DNA from: Loripinus fragilis
Taxonomy: Eukaryota; Mollusca; Bivalvia; Lucinida; Lucinidae
Direction: 5' to 3'
NCBI GenBank assembly: GCA_964019695.1
Contig: OZ026520.1
Location: forward strand, 29,608,120 to 29,672,119
Length of the DNA stretch: 64,000 nucleotides
Every line of letters begins with the position of its first letter. Position 1 is the stretch's first letter. Below are positions 27,036 to 40,800 of the stretch, piece after piece. Below the pieces are notes generated by a model. The model saw nothing but the letters and a program-made list of their open reading frames with translations, had not been told where the DNA came from and did no database searches. Position numbers and translations under genes: made by a program.

Positions 27036-27242
27036 TGTAGTGGTAGTGGGTACCACAGGTATATAAGACACACATACAGCCTCGCTGTAGGAGCTAGCTT
27101 TTACAGTGACGCATAGTGTGTCAGGCAAAAGTTGCGAAGTTAAGCAACGCAGAGCTCGGTTAGTAGCTGGATGGGTGACCCAGGCATTGGAGCAGGGGCG
27201 ACTGGGTAGTTGCGCTCATGCTGGGTACCATCAGTACTACAA
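27036..27242 (+). mobile_element. 5S-rRNA-derived unit, copy 1
   Basis: Bases 27131-27180 match the 5S rRNA internal promoter region: gcgaagttaagcaacgc, gagctcggttagtagctgg and atgggtgacc. The 5S 5' third and 3' end are not recognisable, so it is not a functional 5S gene. Upstream is a TATA-like tatataag at about 27060. Downstream it ends in catgctgggtaccatcagta. This is compatible with a 5S-derived SINE (SINE3-like) or a 5S pseudogene array. Confidence 0.75.
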
Positions 27243-27312
27243 TGGTGTCGGAAGTGTTTGACGAGCTCATGCAGGGACAACTCTGACTCCTAAAGAAAAA
27301 AGGAGGGAGTGG

Positions 27313-27519
27313 TGTAGTGGTAGTGGGTACCACAGGTATATAAGACACACATACAGCCTCGCTGTAGGAGCTAGCTTTTACAGTGACGCATAGTGTGTCA
27401 GGCAAAAGTTGCGAAGTTAAGCAACGCAGAGCTCGGTTAGTAGCTGGATGGGTGACCCAGGCATTGGAGCAGGGGCGACTGGGTAGTTGCGCTCATGCTG
27501 GGTACCATCAGTACTACAA
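27313..27519 (+). mobile_element. 5S-rRNA-derived unit, copy 2
   Basis: A nearly identical copy of 27036-27242 in direct orientation, offset by 277 bp, with its 5S-like core at 27408-27457. The copies are separated by about 70 bp containing gacgagctcatgcaggg. The near identity means a recent tandem duplication or array-type homogenisation. Confidence 0.8.
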
Positions 27520-28281
27520 CTATATATACAGATGCCACTCAATGGTGGCAACTAATTTGGCTGCCACCACAAAGATCAGGTCCGACAGAATGACAGAATG
27601 CAGTTTTCGATATACTTCACTTGGGATAATAAGAGTTATCTCTCTTAGTTGTTGGCGCCCTTTTCAAATTTTCAAACTGCTACTTTTTTTTTTTTTTTTT
27701 TACCTTCACCAGGTTTAGTGCTCAGCATGGAGTACGTACTTGGTCTCATCATTGTGGGAATGGGGAAAGAAGAAGGACCGGACCAGTCAGCGTAAACAAC
27801 GTCAACTGTAGTGAGATTATAAATGAAGAGACGGAGCCCCTGTCATGCCACCGTTTGGTAAGATTAAAGTCTGTTATAGATCCTTCTTCTTAAATTTCAA
27901 ACAGTAGTTGCCTGCCAAACAGGGAAAACTCGGATAAGACTGCCTCTTCAACTGCTTCTGAAGTTTTCTTCAGCCTATTCGGAATTGGGACACTTCATTG
28001 ACAAGACAGTTCGTTCAACAACACGAATAAATAAAGCATTGTAAAATACAGGTTAAATTGGAATTTGGAGATCATCTGCATAGTTTGGACTGAGATATGG
28101 CCCATTTTTACTTAGGTTTTGTCAGGCAACACACTCCGATTCTCAGAATTCTAGTTAACTTTTTACTTGCTAGCAGCAACTTTTGTCATCTGATAACCTT
28201 TGCAAACAGTTTGAAGCCAGATCAGGACCAATATAATAGCAGATGCATTCAAAAACATGACAAATTACCTAGCATGCAGAG
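27520..28281. other. No gene seen
   Basis: A T-rich run at 27684-27701 precedes ccttcaccag, which resembles a splice acceptor. The sequence after it stops in all useful frames and lacks the module motifs of the downstream gene, so I do not call an exon. Confidence 0.4.
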
Positions 28282-28513
28282 TTAACCCTTAAAGCGCCAA
28301 GAAAAAAATGCATCTGAAAATGTAGTCTGCTGAAGTCGTCTGCTGCAAAAAATTGCCTAACATTACTTATAAATTAAGTATAGAAGCAAACAGCGTGGAC
28401 CCAGGACAGACTGCTCCTCTGGGTCCACACTTTTTGCCATAGAGGCTTCTGAAACATTTCAGCAGATGAGAAAAGCAGACGACTTTTGTTGCGATTGGCG
28501 CATTAAGGGTTAA
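28282..28513. mobile_element. MITE family 1 (TIR TTAACCCTTAAAGCGCCA), copy 1
   Basis: It starts ttaacccttaaagcgccaa and ends ggcgcattaagggttaa, its near-perfect inverse. The interior is nearly palindromic (cagcagacgac/gtcgtctgctg, gtggaccca/tgggtccac). The same element lies inverted at 43180-43426. It ends 57 bp before exon 1. Confidence 0.88.
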
Positions 28514-28570
28514 GGATTATGCCATAAGAACCAGTATTTCATGTGATGACTCATTTATTCTTTTTTTCAG

Positions 28571-28802
28571 GCTGTTTACACTGATGGCGGCACTGGAGTT
28601 GGCATAGACGGTGCTGGTGCAGGACATGGTGGTATGGGTGGGAGAGGCCCTGAAACTAGCAATGGTGGAATGTTCTACAATCTTGTAACCAACCCCACAG
28701 AGCCGGGCAGCGATGCCAAGTTTGAGAACCATACAAACCCTGAAAAAGTGATAGGGGGTGGTGTGCTCAACTTTGAAGTCACAGGAACAACTACAATTGA
28801 TG
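28571..28802 (+). CDS. Exon 1: Gly-rich part of module 1
   Basis: Acceptor tttttttcag precedes 28571; donor GTAAAT begins at 28803. It reads in phase 0 and leaves one base (phase 1). It starts AVYTDGGTGVGIDG, has the signature GAGAGHGG and ends TTTID with a split Gly codon. It is the counterpart of exon 7, whose text GTGAGHGAPGG and LTVDG aligns with it. Because it begins in phase 0 in the middle of a module, at least one upstream exon carrying the beta-rich half must exist; I could not find it in the window. Confidence 0.88.
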
Positions 28803-31800
28803 GTAAATTTATTTGAGCTGGTTTCAGCAAAAGGTGGAAGTTGGCATTTGTGTCCATTGAAGAATCAGATCGGCACAGTCTGTTCAGAGTCTTTGATGGA
28901 CACTCTATGGGTAGCCAACCTTTCTTCAGACAGAAAATTAAAATAGACTTTGTGGATGCACAGACTTATTTGAATCTTAGCTGTATACACATGCCAACTT
29001 TTACCAAATGTTTGATTTTAAAGCACAGGTGCCAATCTATCTTACGAATATGCAATCTTGGTTAATAATACTGAAATAGACTATGAGATAGACTTTGTGG
29101 CATACTGAAACTGGACTGGCCCCTCATACATACCAGAGTGAGAAAACCCAATAAAAAGACTCCTAATGCCCCACACCTTCTCAATAAAACAGATAGGATT
29201 GAATAATGGCTGGCAGCAACCAGAATTCTATAATTAAAACCTTAGTGCATACATAAAACTGGGCTCAGGGTGAGCCCTAAATATGTCTTTCTTGAAAGGC
29301 CATTGGAATTAAAATTTGCCTTGAAAAGTGCTTGAAAGGCTATCTAAGGCTGTGAAAAGTACATGAATTTATATTTTTTCTTACAACAAAGAGCTGGTAT
29401 TGGATACTAGAATTTTCATCAATTGTTTAATGACATTATCCTAGTTGTCAAGAATTTGCAAAATTGAAGTATGAAATCTAACTCAATATTTTTCATAAAA
29501 CTAAATGAGTCTTTTAGTAGTTCTTGAATTTTGCATAACTTTATTATAAAAATGGTATTCTGAGGTTCAAGCCTTTAGTTAAGAGTGCATAACAAAAATT
29601 GATTTTCTTATTTTTTAACCAATACATATGTTGTGGGTACTCAAAAGAACCGTCTCAAGGAGACATTAGTTTAAGCACCCAAAACATGCATTAAAATGAT
29701 GGTTAAGAAAAGATTTACAATTTTATGCTGAAAATGTTTGTTTATCTAAACCTGTTTATATGTTTCTTTACAGGTGTAATCAGTTGCAATGGTGAGGATG
29801 GTTCTGTGAATGTGGGCGGAGCTAGTGGAGGAAGTATCAAACTCACAACATCAAAGCTCCATGGTGCAGGAACTATAGAGAGCAATGGAGGAAAAGGTTT
29901 GTTAATCCTTAGCCTGCCAATATATTTGTCCTAAATTGTCATCTGCTTATTACATCTGCTGCATGTATTCAAATGCAATTCAGGCTAGTTTTTATCATGG
30001 AAGCAAAAGCTATGAACCCTGATCAGACTGCTCCCTTATTGTTTGCAATATGGGATACTTAAGTATACATAAGCAGATGAGTGAGCAAAGGATAAAAGTC
30101 ATGAATGGCGAGAAAAGTTAATCGAGCATAATTTCTTATCTTCTCAGTAACTTAACCTGTAATTATTTACATGCTGGTAAATGTTGCTTAATTTTGTCTT
30201 TCATCTGCTGAGTTTTTTCGTGCAGAGTTTTTCAAAAATTTCTTTCAAGTAGATCACCAAAACGTCAAAAATTTGGATCCAGATTAGGCCTGACATTCTG
30301 TTGTGCTCCAGTGCTGAATCTATGTAGTAAATGCCCTTGGCCTTTGCCTTAAAAGGATATAGTTTATTTCAAAGATTTTAAATTTATGTACTACCTGTTC
30401 TGACCCTAAGCACACATTCTCCTGTAAACGCATCCTGAGTACTTTAAAGGTTGTATTGACTATATACTGTTAATTTGGAAATTTTTGCGAGAATTTTATT
30501 TTCCTGAATAGCGTTAAAACACATATTTGCGACATTGAAAATTTTCGACTATTGCGTGATTTACCTATATCAGTAAACGAAAGAGTGATGTCGCAAATTT
30601 GTGAGGATTTTATTCTTAAAAAACTTCGCAGATGCGAAGTTTCGCGAATTTAAAACCCTCGCTAAAATTTCCGAATTTACAGTAACCTACTGATTTCCAG
30701 TCAATCCAGTGGTGTAATTCCATTATTAATATGGATTTATAGTGTAGATGAAAAACTACCTATTTGTAGATCCTAAGAGATTAATACACGACCACCACCG
30801 CTTTACCTGACATATGGGCCTGATACCTCCATATTTGCCCAAAATATGGAGTGCCTCCATATTTGCCCAAAATATGGAGTGCCTGGCAGATATGCTTGGA
30901 TCACATTTTAAACTTTTTATTACGTGTGTTATTGGTTTACCTGTGGGTCGTAACATCACAACACCTTAAATGATGTAATTTAAGATGCTGATGTTGGCCG
31001 TTATGGGTTGATGCGAGGGTTGATATTGGTGCACAATAGGGCTGATATGGTAATAGGTTAGGGTAGGGTGATCGTGACTCGGACATACTTCGGATTCTTC
31101 CTCTTATACCGGCTTACAACACTGATTTATTAAATTGGGAATTCTTTGTACATGGAGACTGTTACCTAATCTACATTTTCCGCACGGTTCTTTCCATCAA
31201 TATGATATAATATGGATATAAATCGCAATAATTAAAGGCAATTAAAATGAACCGTCACTCGGACGCTGTGGATCATGATTCGGACACATGTGGATTGTGA
31301 TTCGGACACATTCAAAAGATAGATTGTAAGTCGGACGACAGACACTAAAGAGACACTCGAGCAACAGTAAATACAAAGTATCATCGATTCTTCACCGTTT
31401 GAAGTGATAATTATTTATAATGTTTTTTTCTTTTCTGTGTTTGTGATTAAAACCTACCTTGATATGCCGTGCCATTCGATTCATTTTAACCATTTGTAGA
31501 CCAATCACGGATCCTATATTACCAATTTATGGGATCCGTGGACAAGGTCAAAATATAAAAGTTGCTCTTCACAAGTTTCTTTGTATTAGTTTATTTGAAC
31601 AATAGCCAAAGTGTAAAAGTCTGGCATTGATTCGACTTTTACGGTTGCTATGGTAACAAAAATGGCCGCCAAAATAGGCTGAAAATAGGAAATGACCATT
31701 TTGGAGCAAATTTGAGACATGTAACAGAGGAATTAATATAGAGCACAAGCAAATACCAAAAAAATATTTTAACAGATGATGAGAATTATCACTGCACACA

Positions 31801-34800
31801 ATATATCAAAAGGTTGATTGAAAGCGTGGTAGCTCAGTGGTTAGGCACTTGCCTCTGGTGCTAGAGGCCCCAGGTTCGATTCCCGCTCGCGGCGAGAAAA
31901 ATTTCGGTGTCCGAACACGCTTTCTCTAGTGTCATTTGCAGGGATGACGCTAGATAAGTGCATCGTCCTTCGGATCGGGACGTTAACTGGATGTCCCCTG
32001 TGCAGGGAAAGTCATCCCCTGTGCAGGTTAAAGAACCCTACGGTAATTTCGATATGGTTACTTGTAGGCTTTCATCCTGCAACCCGGAGTGTACAATGTA
32101 CACCTGCCGATAATGCTCGAAAGCGAGCGCCAGGCAGTATATAGAGAAAGAAAGAAAGAAAGAAAGAAAAAGGCTTTTTTGGTATTTGCTTGTGCTGATA
32201 TCTAATTCTTAAAAAATCGGTCTCCAATAACCTCAAATTTGGCCTAAAATGGCATTTTCTCTATTTTAAGTCTATTTTGTCAGCCATTTTGGTTACCATA
32301 GCAACCGGTAAAAGTAAAATAAATGCCAGAATTTTACACTTGGGCTATTCTTCTAATAAAGCAATAAGATGAAATTGGTGAAAAGCAACATTCAGTTTTT
32401 GGCTCTAGAGGGGGCCAAAATAGCCCCTTAATGCACGTACCCCTTTTGGTGCTTTTTCAAAAATAACAAATAAAGCATGACGTTTCATGAGAATTGTCTG
32501 CTGGCAGACAATTCTCATGAAATATCATACCTTATTTTTCAAAAATTAAAAGAGATTTCGCTAAAATTTGTTGTCTGCTGCAGTCGTGAGTGGCGCTTTA
32601 AGGGTTAACCCTTTTACTCTTTACCTACAAGTATCATCTGCTGATAACTTTTACAATACGTCCAGCCTGATCTGGATCCAATTTGTTTGACACCCAGATG
32701 ATATTGCTAAAAGAATTTTCAAAAAAGTTGATTTAGAAAAAAAAAACAGCAGATGACAAAAAACAAAAAAATTCCTATGGGGCAAAGAGTTAAAGCCCCA
32801 ATTACAACAAAAAATTGTCTACTTTTGATGTCTTTTCTGCAAACATTGTAGACCTACGTCAGACTGCTTCTGTAAGAGCAGTCTGATCTAGATCCACACT
32901 GTTTGCCTCTTTACTAACATTAGTCAACAAGGTCAGCGTGTTAGGTAAGGGATAAATTTTGGGGTCAGTAGCACAGAAAAACACCATCAGGCCCACAATA
33001 TGTAATGAAAATTGATTTTTTTGAACTTCTCAACCAAAACCTCAAAAGAACAGTATCAATGAGACAATTCTTTTGAGCACCCAAAACAAATGTTCTCGGG
33101 TTGATTTTTTGTTGTGGGGGGAGGGGAGTGTTAAGGGGGGACAGTACTGAACTCATCAAACATGTGTTGTAGTTACGACAGTTACAGTGTAGGTTTGTTT
33201 GACCCTATCACATTTGAAATGGCCACTGGGAATATTCTCCATTGATTTATTTTGGTGGGGTGGGGGGGGGGGGGTGAACTCATCGAACATGTGTTGTAGT
33301 TAAGACAGTTACAGTGTAGGTTTGCTTGACCCTATTGCATTTAAAATGGCCACTGGAAATATTGTTGATTGATTTATTTTGGTGGGGGGGGGGGGGTTGA
33401 ACTCATAGAAACTGTGTTGTAGTTAAAACAGTTACAGTTTAGCTCGGACCCAGTATAAACGGACTGGTCACTGACGGAAATACAAAGTTATGTTGTTGAG
33501 GCTTTATTTTAGCGCTATTTCAAAGTACTTGAGCCAATAAAATTGATTCTGAACATACACGAGATTATAAGAGGTTACTCCCTGTATGCGAAGCTGAAAT
33601 ATTACGAGTTAAGGTAAAAATAATTGAAGTTTTCTCATCTTTTACGTTGATTGCTGACGATTTTCGGCTAAATGTGCCGAAATTAGTTAAAAAGGGTACC
33701 TAGGTTTCTTGCTGATGTTCATAAAGACGAAAAAAACTTTCGATAAATATAAAAATACAATCAGTTTTGAAAGCTCAGCCACCGTTGAGCCACGACAACG
33801 TATTTCCATTATATACATTTACCTGTATGTAAGTGACCGGTCCGTGTTTATTGGGTCCGAGAGTTTAGGAGCCAGGGATTGCAGTGGCTCAGTGGTAGAG
33901 TGCTTGACTAGAGACTAAGAGGCCCCAGGTTCGAGCCTCACCAGGGTCACTGCGTTGTGCCCTTGAGCGAGACACATTAATCATAGCTTAGTACTGGTTC
34001 ATCCCAGGAAGACCAGTCCCTACATAACTGAAAGATTGTTGATTGGACTTAAAGAATCAAATCAAACAAACAAAAGTATAGGGGCCAACCCATAAGATAA
34101 TTACAAGGGGCTTAATTGTTATCCTGCTAGTGTTATCTGCTGATAACTTTTGCAAGCAGTTTGGATCCTGCCCAACCCCGACAAAAAGTCCAGCCTGATC
34201 TGGGTCCAAACTGTTCAACACTCTGATGGTATTCCGTGAAAGAATTTTTATTATACCCCTCACAAACATTGTTTGTTCGGGTATACTGTTTTCACGTTGT
34301 CCGTCCATCAATCTTTCCGTCCGACCAATGGTTACGTTTTGTTTCCTTAATACCTTGAAGACTAATTGTTTGAATTTCATCAAACCTTTCATAAATATTT
34401 TCATTTCTACAAGACATAGATACTTTTATAAAAAAAAAGTAAGGGCTAGGGGCCGATTCTATTTGAGTTATTTCCCTTTGTAATTCTAAATTGCTTTTTA
34501 TATTGGGTTTAGGCTTATGCTATGATAGTGCATACACAGGCTGATCAACTCCTATCAACTTAGACAATTTTCCCCTACTATGGCCGATCAACTCCTTTCA
34601 CAGCTTTTGATGGAGTAACTTGACATTCAATTAACTTATATATGAAGGAGTTTGTGTCCAAATTTTTTTGGAGGAAAAATGACAGCTGTGAGAACTTAGA
34701 CAGTTTTCCCCTTATATGGCTTTTGTATATGCATAGATAGTGCCTTCATGGGCTGATCAACTCCTTTTGTTGGACCAATTTGACATTTTTGTTTTCACAA

Positions 34801-37800
34801 TGTAGACACATCAAACATATGCATGTAGGAGTTTGGTTCCAAAAAAATAATTTTGACAAAATGATGGCTATGAGAACTTAAGACAGTTTTTTCCTAATAT
34901 AACTTTTGTATGTTTTGTACCTTCATAGGCCGATCAATACCTACCACAGCTTTTGATGTTTTAATACAATACTTCACATACAAAATGTAGACATATTAAC
35001 ATAAGGCATGAAGGAGTTTGGTGCAAAAAAAATATTCTTTTACAGAATTTCATCTATGAGGACAATTTTTCCTTTATAAGCTTTGATATATTCAGATGTG
35101 ATATTTTTGTGCATTTTATCTTAACCCTTAAAGCCACCTATAATTTGCAGCAGATGACAATTTAAAATTCTGCTGCTTTTTCAAAATTAACAAATAAGGC
35201 ATGATATTTAAAGAGAATCATCGGCTGGCAGACGATTCTCATGAAATATCATACCTTATTTTTTTTAAAATTGAAAAGATGTCGCAAAATTTGTCATCTG
35301 CTTCAGTTCTGATTGGCACTTTAAGGGTTAACAAATGTTACAGATTGCCACCTTAAAGATCACTTGTACTGATTCTACTGAAGCCTTTTCAAAACTAAGG
35401 TCTGCTGGTTTGAACTATCACTTGCCAAAACTAAGTGTTTTTTCACTGACCCTTACTGTGCATGGGGTATCTAATAAATGTTGCTTTATTGACTCTTTTT
35501 TCATTTGAAAAGGTTGACTTTGAAAATCATCAGACCGCAATTTATTGTACAACATTTCTCTGAATGCAGAGTTAAATAAAATTTCATGTGCTGTAGGTTA
35601 CATTCATACTAATTGTGGAAGTTCTACAAAAGCCGGAGGAGGAGGTGGTCTTATTGGGATAGTGTACACACAAGGGTATGTGGGTGCGGAAATGACGGCG
35701 TATGGTGGCTCTGGTGGGCTTGATAATGCTGCCGCAGGTGTGATCTACATCAAGAATAGTGAATTCATTAAAAAGGTTACTAACCATTTGTATAACCTTA
35801 ACCAATTTAGCGTCCTTATCATTTGGATGAATCCATTTTGAATTTAAGGGTTGTTGGGTGGTAAATTTCAATCTCATTCAGTTTTTAAAAGTATATTTTG
35901 TAAACAAACTGTGCAAAACCTGATCAGATGCCGCATTCTGCGGCATGTGATCTGATTTTTCACAGTTTGCCGATGTCCCACAAAAAAGACGCTAGGCTTT
36001 AATGGGTTAAAGTGCTGCAAAAATACATCTGAAAATGTCATCCAGATGCAGCATATGTATGCTAAAATTATTGACAAATGTAAGTAAAGAGACAAATAAT
36101 GTGGACCCAGATCAGACTGCTCCTACAGATTATATCTAAAATCATGTTATGAGATTTCCAACAATGTGGTATGTGCGACCAGCAAAGCCTCAGATCAGCC
36201 TGCGCATATGCACATTACTTGATGTTTCCTTGCAGGGGACCTTAAAAATTAACCTTGAAACTGATACATGGTCATTTTTCTATAGTTCCTTTGTAAAATT
36301 CCATGGTAAAAATAATTTAGGAGCCACAACATGACCGTGGATCAATAAAGAACATGAAGGAATAATATGACTTATGAAATTCCTTATACCACTGTTAAAA
36401 TGATATTTACCCAGTCAAATGCACAACTGCATCCCATATACTGACAAAAAGATTTCACAGTCAATACTCAGAAAATGCTAGTTTCTTCCTCAGATTTTAG
36501 GGTGAAACTAGAAAGGATGGGTAATTCTTCCCAAAGCATTCCTACAGGATGAGTGCTTTGGGAAAAATTACTTGTCCTTTCTAGATTTCATGTGTAATTA
36601 CGAGTGGACGAGTGGAATTTTTGTTCCCTGAAATCCATTATAATGAGGTGTGTTATAAAGGGACTGGATTGTAATTAAAGTTTCATTCTCCTTGCAGGCA
36701 ACTATAAACAGTAATCTTGACACTGATGCGGTTTCCACACTAGTTGTTGATCCAACCATGGTTTTGGTTGGTTCTGGCCAGTTAAGCACAGTGGAGATAA
36801 TTGGTCCAGCTATTGCAGGATTTCTTCCGCGAGCCAACCCACCTCAGTTGACAGTATCCATAACAACCATAACTGGTACTGCAGAATCCCTATTCAGAAT
36901 TGGACAAAATATCATCGTTGCCTGGGGTGATGACTCGGAACTTCATATTGATTCACCCATACATGTGGACGAATACGGAACCCTAACTCTACCAGAGACA
37001 ATTTATATTGAAAATGGGGGCAAGTTAGATGTTTGTGGTACACTAACATCAGATACGAGAAGTATCACATCTCGAGATGGTGGTGAGGTACGGTTTTCAG
37101 GTTCAGCAACATCTATTGATGTTTATGAACTTCTCATTGATTATAAGGGGCATCTTGGGCCCTCAGCCTACTGCACTGATTCATCGGCAAAGTTCTCAAT
37201 CAAAACAGCATTTTATAATACGTCTTCAGATTTTAATGTGGACAGCAGTAAAATTTCAATCAGCGCAGGAACTAAAGGTGAACTAAGCAAGATTGGTTCT
37301 GCTCTTACAAACACAACCTGTAAGGATAAAGGTAACCTTGAACTGAAAAGGAACCAGTATTGTGAGATAACGACAGGAACCTTTAACTATGGTACAATAA
37401 CACTTCACCCGGGATCTGACTTAAGAATCCTTGGACATGCATCTGGTACGAAAAAAACAACAATTACGGCTGACAATATAGTTGTCATGTTCCAAGCTAA
37501 AATCTCAAGTATTGGTAAAGGGTTCCAGTCCGGAGGCCCGGGAGCACCCTCAGTATCAGACCAAGGGGCCTCTCACGGAGGCGGAGGACTTGCATATGGA
37601 AAGGTTAATGCTCCCATGGAATATGGCAGTAATGCTAAAGGTGCCACGGCAAGCAGTAAACGTGGCGGAGGACAGATCAAACTGGATGTTAAATATTCTC
37701 TAACTGTTGATGGTGAGATTGACGTCAATGCTCAAGAGAAAGGATCAGGTGGATCAGTCTACATCATTGCTTCAGAGATGAGTGGCTTCGGTACAATCAC

Positions 37801-40800
37801 AGCAGATGGTGGATCTGGCGGTGGTGGCGGTGGCAGGATTGCTCTAAAAATAGATAATACATATTCATACACTGGTGACTTCTCAGTCCAAGGAGGCACT
37901 GATAGCTCAGGAAAAAAGACTTCAGCAGGTTGGTACATTTGAGAATGTAACCGCAGGCCTATGCATAAGAGTGTGTTATCATTTTTTTTTCTTATTTCTC
38001 AACCAAAACATATGTTTGTGGGTACTCAAAAGAACCATCTCAATGAGCACCCAAAACAAATGTTTAAACTGATGGATAGTAAAATATTTACAATTTTCTC
38101 CTAAAAGATCCGTAATATGTACCTCATACAGAGAAAAACTGTATTTGGGATATGGGACCAGTCTATACTTAAACCAGTCTGCTCAAATACGGAGCCAAGG
38201 GAGCACAGTGGCTCAGTGGTAGAGTGATTGACTCGAGACAGAGGGGCTGCGGGTTCGAGCCTCATCGGCATCATTGCGTTGAGGTCCTTGAGCAAGACAC
38301 ATTTATCTTAGCTTAGTACTGGTTCAAACCCAGGAAGACCCGTCCCTGTTTAACTGAAATATTGTTGATGGGACATAAAGAATCAAATAAAACAACAAAT
38401 ACAGAGCCTAGCTAGTGTATCGAAATTGTTCATGTAGCAAGTTTTAGCTGTTACACTTTTCAGATCCAGAGAGAGAATAAACAAGTGATCAGGATGATCC
38501 GACAGCATAAATATACAGAGTGTCGGTGCTTTCATTGTTTGCATGCAGCAAAGTGAGGTTTTACTGCTAGGAGGCCCATATATTGCTATATCAGCAATGT
38601 CATGCTATATCTGATGAATACTTCCCATAACACATAGGGCCAGTTAAGCAAAATATTTGAGCGTAAAATTGTGATTATTTTCGAATCCATCTGTTTAAAC
38701 ATGTATTTTGGGTGCTCAAAAGAACCGTCTCATCGAGACAGTTCTTTTGAGTACCTACAACAAATGTTTGGTTGAGAAAGAAAAATAATTTTCAGCTACG
38801 CACTCTTATCTGGGGGCCTTAACAGTTTAACATGAGAACATGTGTTGACAGATTATTGCACTCATTGTCATATTTATGCATTATATAATGTGAAATCAAT
38901 CGTTCCAAAATGAAACAAAACTCCATGAAATCAACAGGAAATCAATAATTACCAATAAAATCTAATTTAATGGAATCTGAATTCATCGTGGGTGAATCTT
39001 TTGAAAGTTCCAGCATCCCCGGGCGGGAGATGTGATATATGTAAGAGGTGAGTTGCAGTGTCTTACTGTCACAATAGTTTCCCAGTACTTAGATCACCAT
39101 TCTGGGTAATCCCAGGCGTGATCCATTATGTACCCACTGCATTCATCATTGATGAATGCAGTGGGTACAGAATGGATTACGCCTGGGTTACCGAGGATGT
39201 TAGATCACTAGATCACACAAAATTGGAATTATAAGCAATAAATTTCATTTTTGTGTGAATTTATTCAGTGTTTTAAACTCTGTTATATCTTACAAAGTTA
39301 ACATAAGGCCTTCAGGCTCTATGTTGAGTTTGTGACTGATTGCCAGAGTTTACACACCATTTAAATCTACAAAAATGATTCTGTGTATTATATTAGTCTT
39401 TTTTATGATTTAGATAAAATTGTCCAGATTTTTGAATTTTCTAACTTAAACCTGTTCTTTTGTCTGTTTCAGGCACAGTATATATAGATCAGCCTGGTTC
39501 CAAGAAGCTTATAGTGTCTGGTGGTGCAACGGAAACTGTTCTGAAATCGTCCATGGGGATCCCTCAACCACTTGAACAACTTAGTATTGAGCATGGGGCA
39601 GTAGTCAAGATTGACTCTGATCTTACTGTTGAAGAGTTGTTATGGTCTGAGACAAGTTCTGATGAAATCTGCAAGCTTATTGTTGGGAAAGACAATACTT
39701 TGACGGTAACCACACTTGGTGATCCACATAAAGGTGTTTCCTGCAATATTGAAATAGAAGATGGATCTGCTCTATCTGGTGATACATTGCTTGTTGCAGG
39801 AACAAGTCCTAAACTTGATGTTTCAGGTCATTTGGATGTTAACAGTGTGACAATCTACAATAAAGGGATCTTCAATGTAGCCAGCACAGCTGAGCTCTCT
39901 TGTCGCTCACTGACTCTGTCTGCTTGGTCAGTTACACAGGTCGAGTTGGAAAGTCTTCCCAGTTTTGAGGATTTGGTTATAGGATTTGAAGCAGAAGTAA
40001 ATTTCCAACATGAATTGGTTGAATTACAAGTGACTAAGTTACAGATGGACTCCGGATCAAAGCTAACAGTGTTAAGTGCAAGCAAAACTGTAACTATAGA
40101 TGCAACAGAAGTAATATTACATGATTCTTCCAGTATTGATGTGAGTCAGGGCGGAGATGTAGCTGGTCTTGGAGTAGGATCAAATGGTAAAGGAGCAAGT
40201 CATGGAGGAGAAGGTGGTGGCAATTCTGGAAATGCTTATGGTAAAAGTAAAAATCCTACAGACAAAGGCAGTGGAAATGATGCCACTGGTGGTGGTGGTG
40301 TCATAACTATTAACACAGCTACTGCCATTCTTGATGGCAATATTATCAGTGATGGTAAAGATTCATCCAGCGGAGGATCTATCCTTATTTCTGCTACAAC
40401 ATCCATAGAAGGCCATGGTTACATATCAGCATCCGGTGGTGATGGAGGGGAAAATGGTGGAGGTGGTGGTAGAATCGCTCTTATCACTCAAAAGTTTTCA
40501 TCTTTTCATGGTAAGGTAGTTAGCTATGATGGCTCGGGCTCATCTCATCATGGAGCAGCAGGAACTATTTACGAGGAGTATGTTCAATCTGGCAACACAA
40601 TTAAAAACTTAATACTGGATAACAACAACAAAGAAACTGATGCATTAACTGTTGTTATTGATGTGAATGATGTGACAGAATTTAAAATATTTGGACATGC
40701 CAATGCTGTGTTTGATGAAAGCTCCACTAATCCCATTGTACTAAGGAGAATAACAGGTGATTACACAAGTGTTCTCACTTTGAAATACGGTCAAAGGATG

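Larger units (their letters stand above)
29897..35596. other. Intron 2 (5.7 kb), transposon-filled
   Basis: It contains a TACTGTAAATTCGG-ended MITE, a 200-bp foldback with a SINE in its loop, two MITE family 1 relatives, a family 2 palindrome, a three-copy tandem repeat with G runs, a SINE, and (34257-34490) gtccgtccatcaatctttcc-type repeat. At 31068-31345 short gtgattcggacacat-like motifs recur about five times. No additional exon with module motifs was seen. Confidence 0.6.
37929..39472. other. Intron 4
   Basis: It contains two foldback MITE family 3 halves (37965-38107 and 38667-38812), a SINE (38200-38396) and a palindrome at 39100-39200 in which aatcccaggcgtgatccatt and gtacccactgcattcatc are repeated inverted. 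Confidence 0.65.

Noticed and set aside
27131..27457. Functional 5S rRNA genes
   Set aside because: Only the internal promoter part matches; the 5' and 3' ends that form helix I are absent.
31826..31900. tRNA gene
   Set aside because: The A and B boxes are present, but the acceptor stem does not close and the sequence continues into a SINE body with a GAAA tail. The same holds for the heads at 15108, 17357, 33870, 38200, 49541, 61818, 62479 and 63726.
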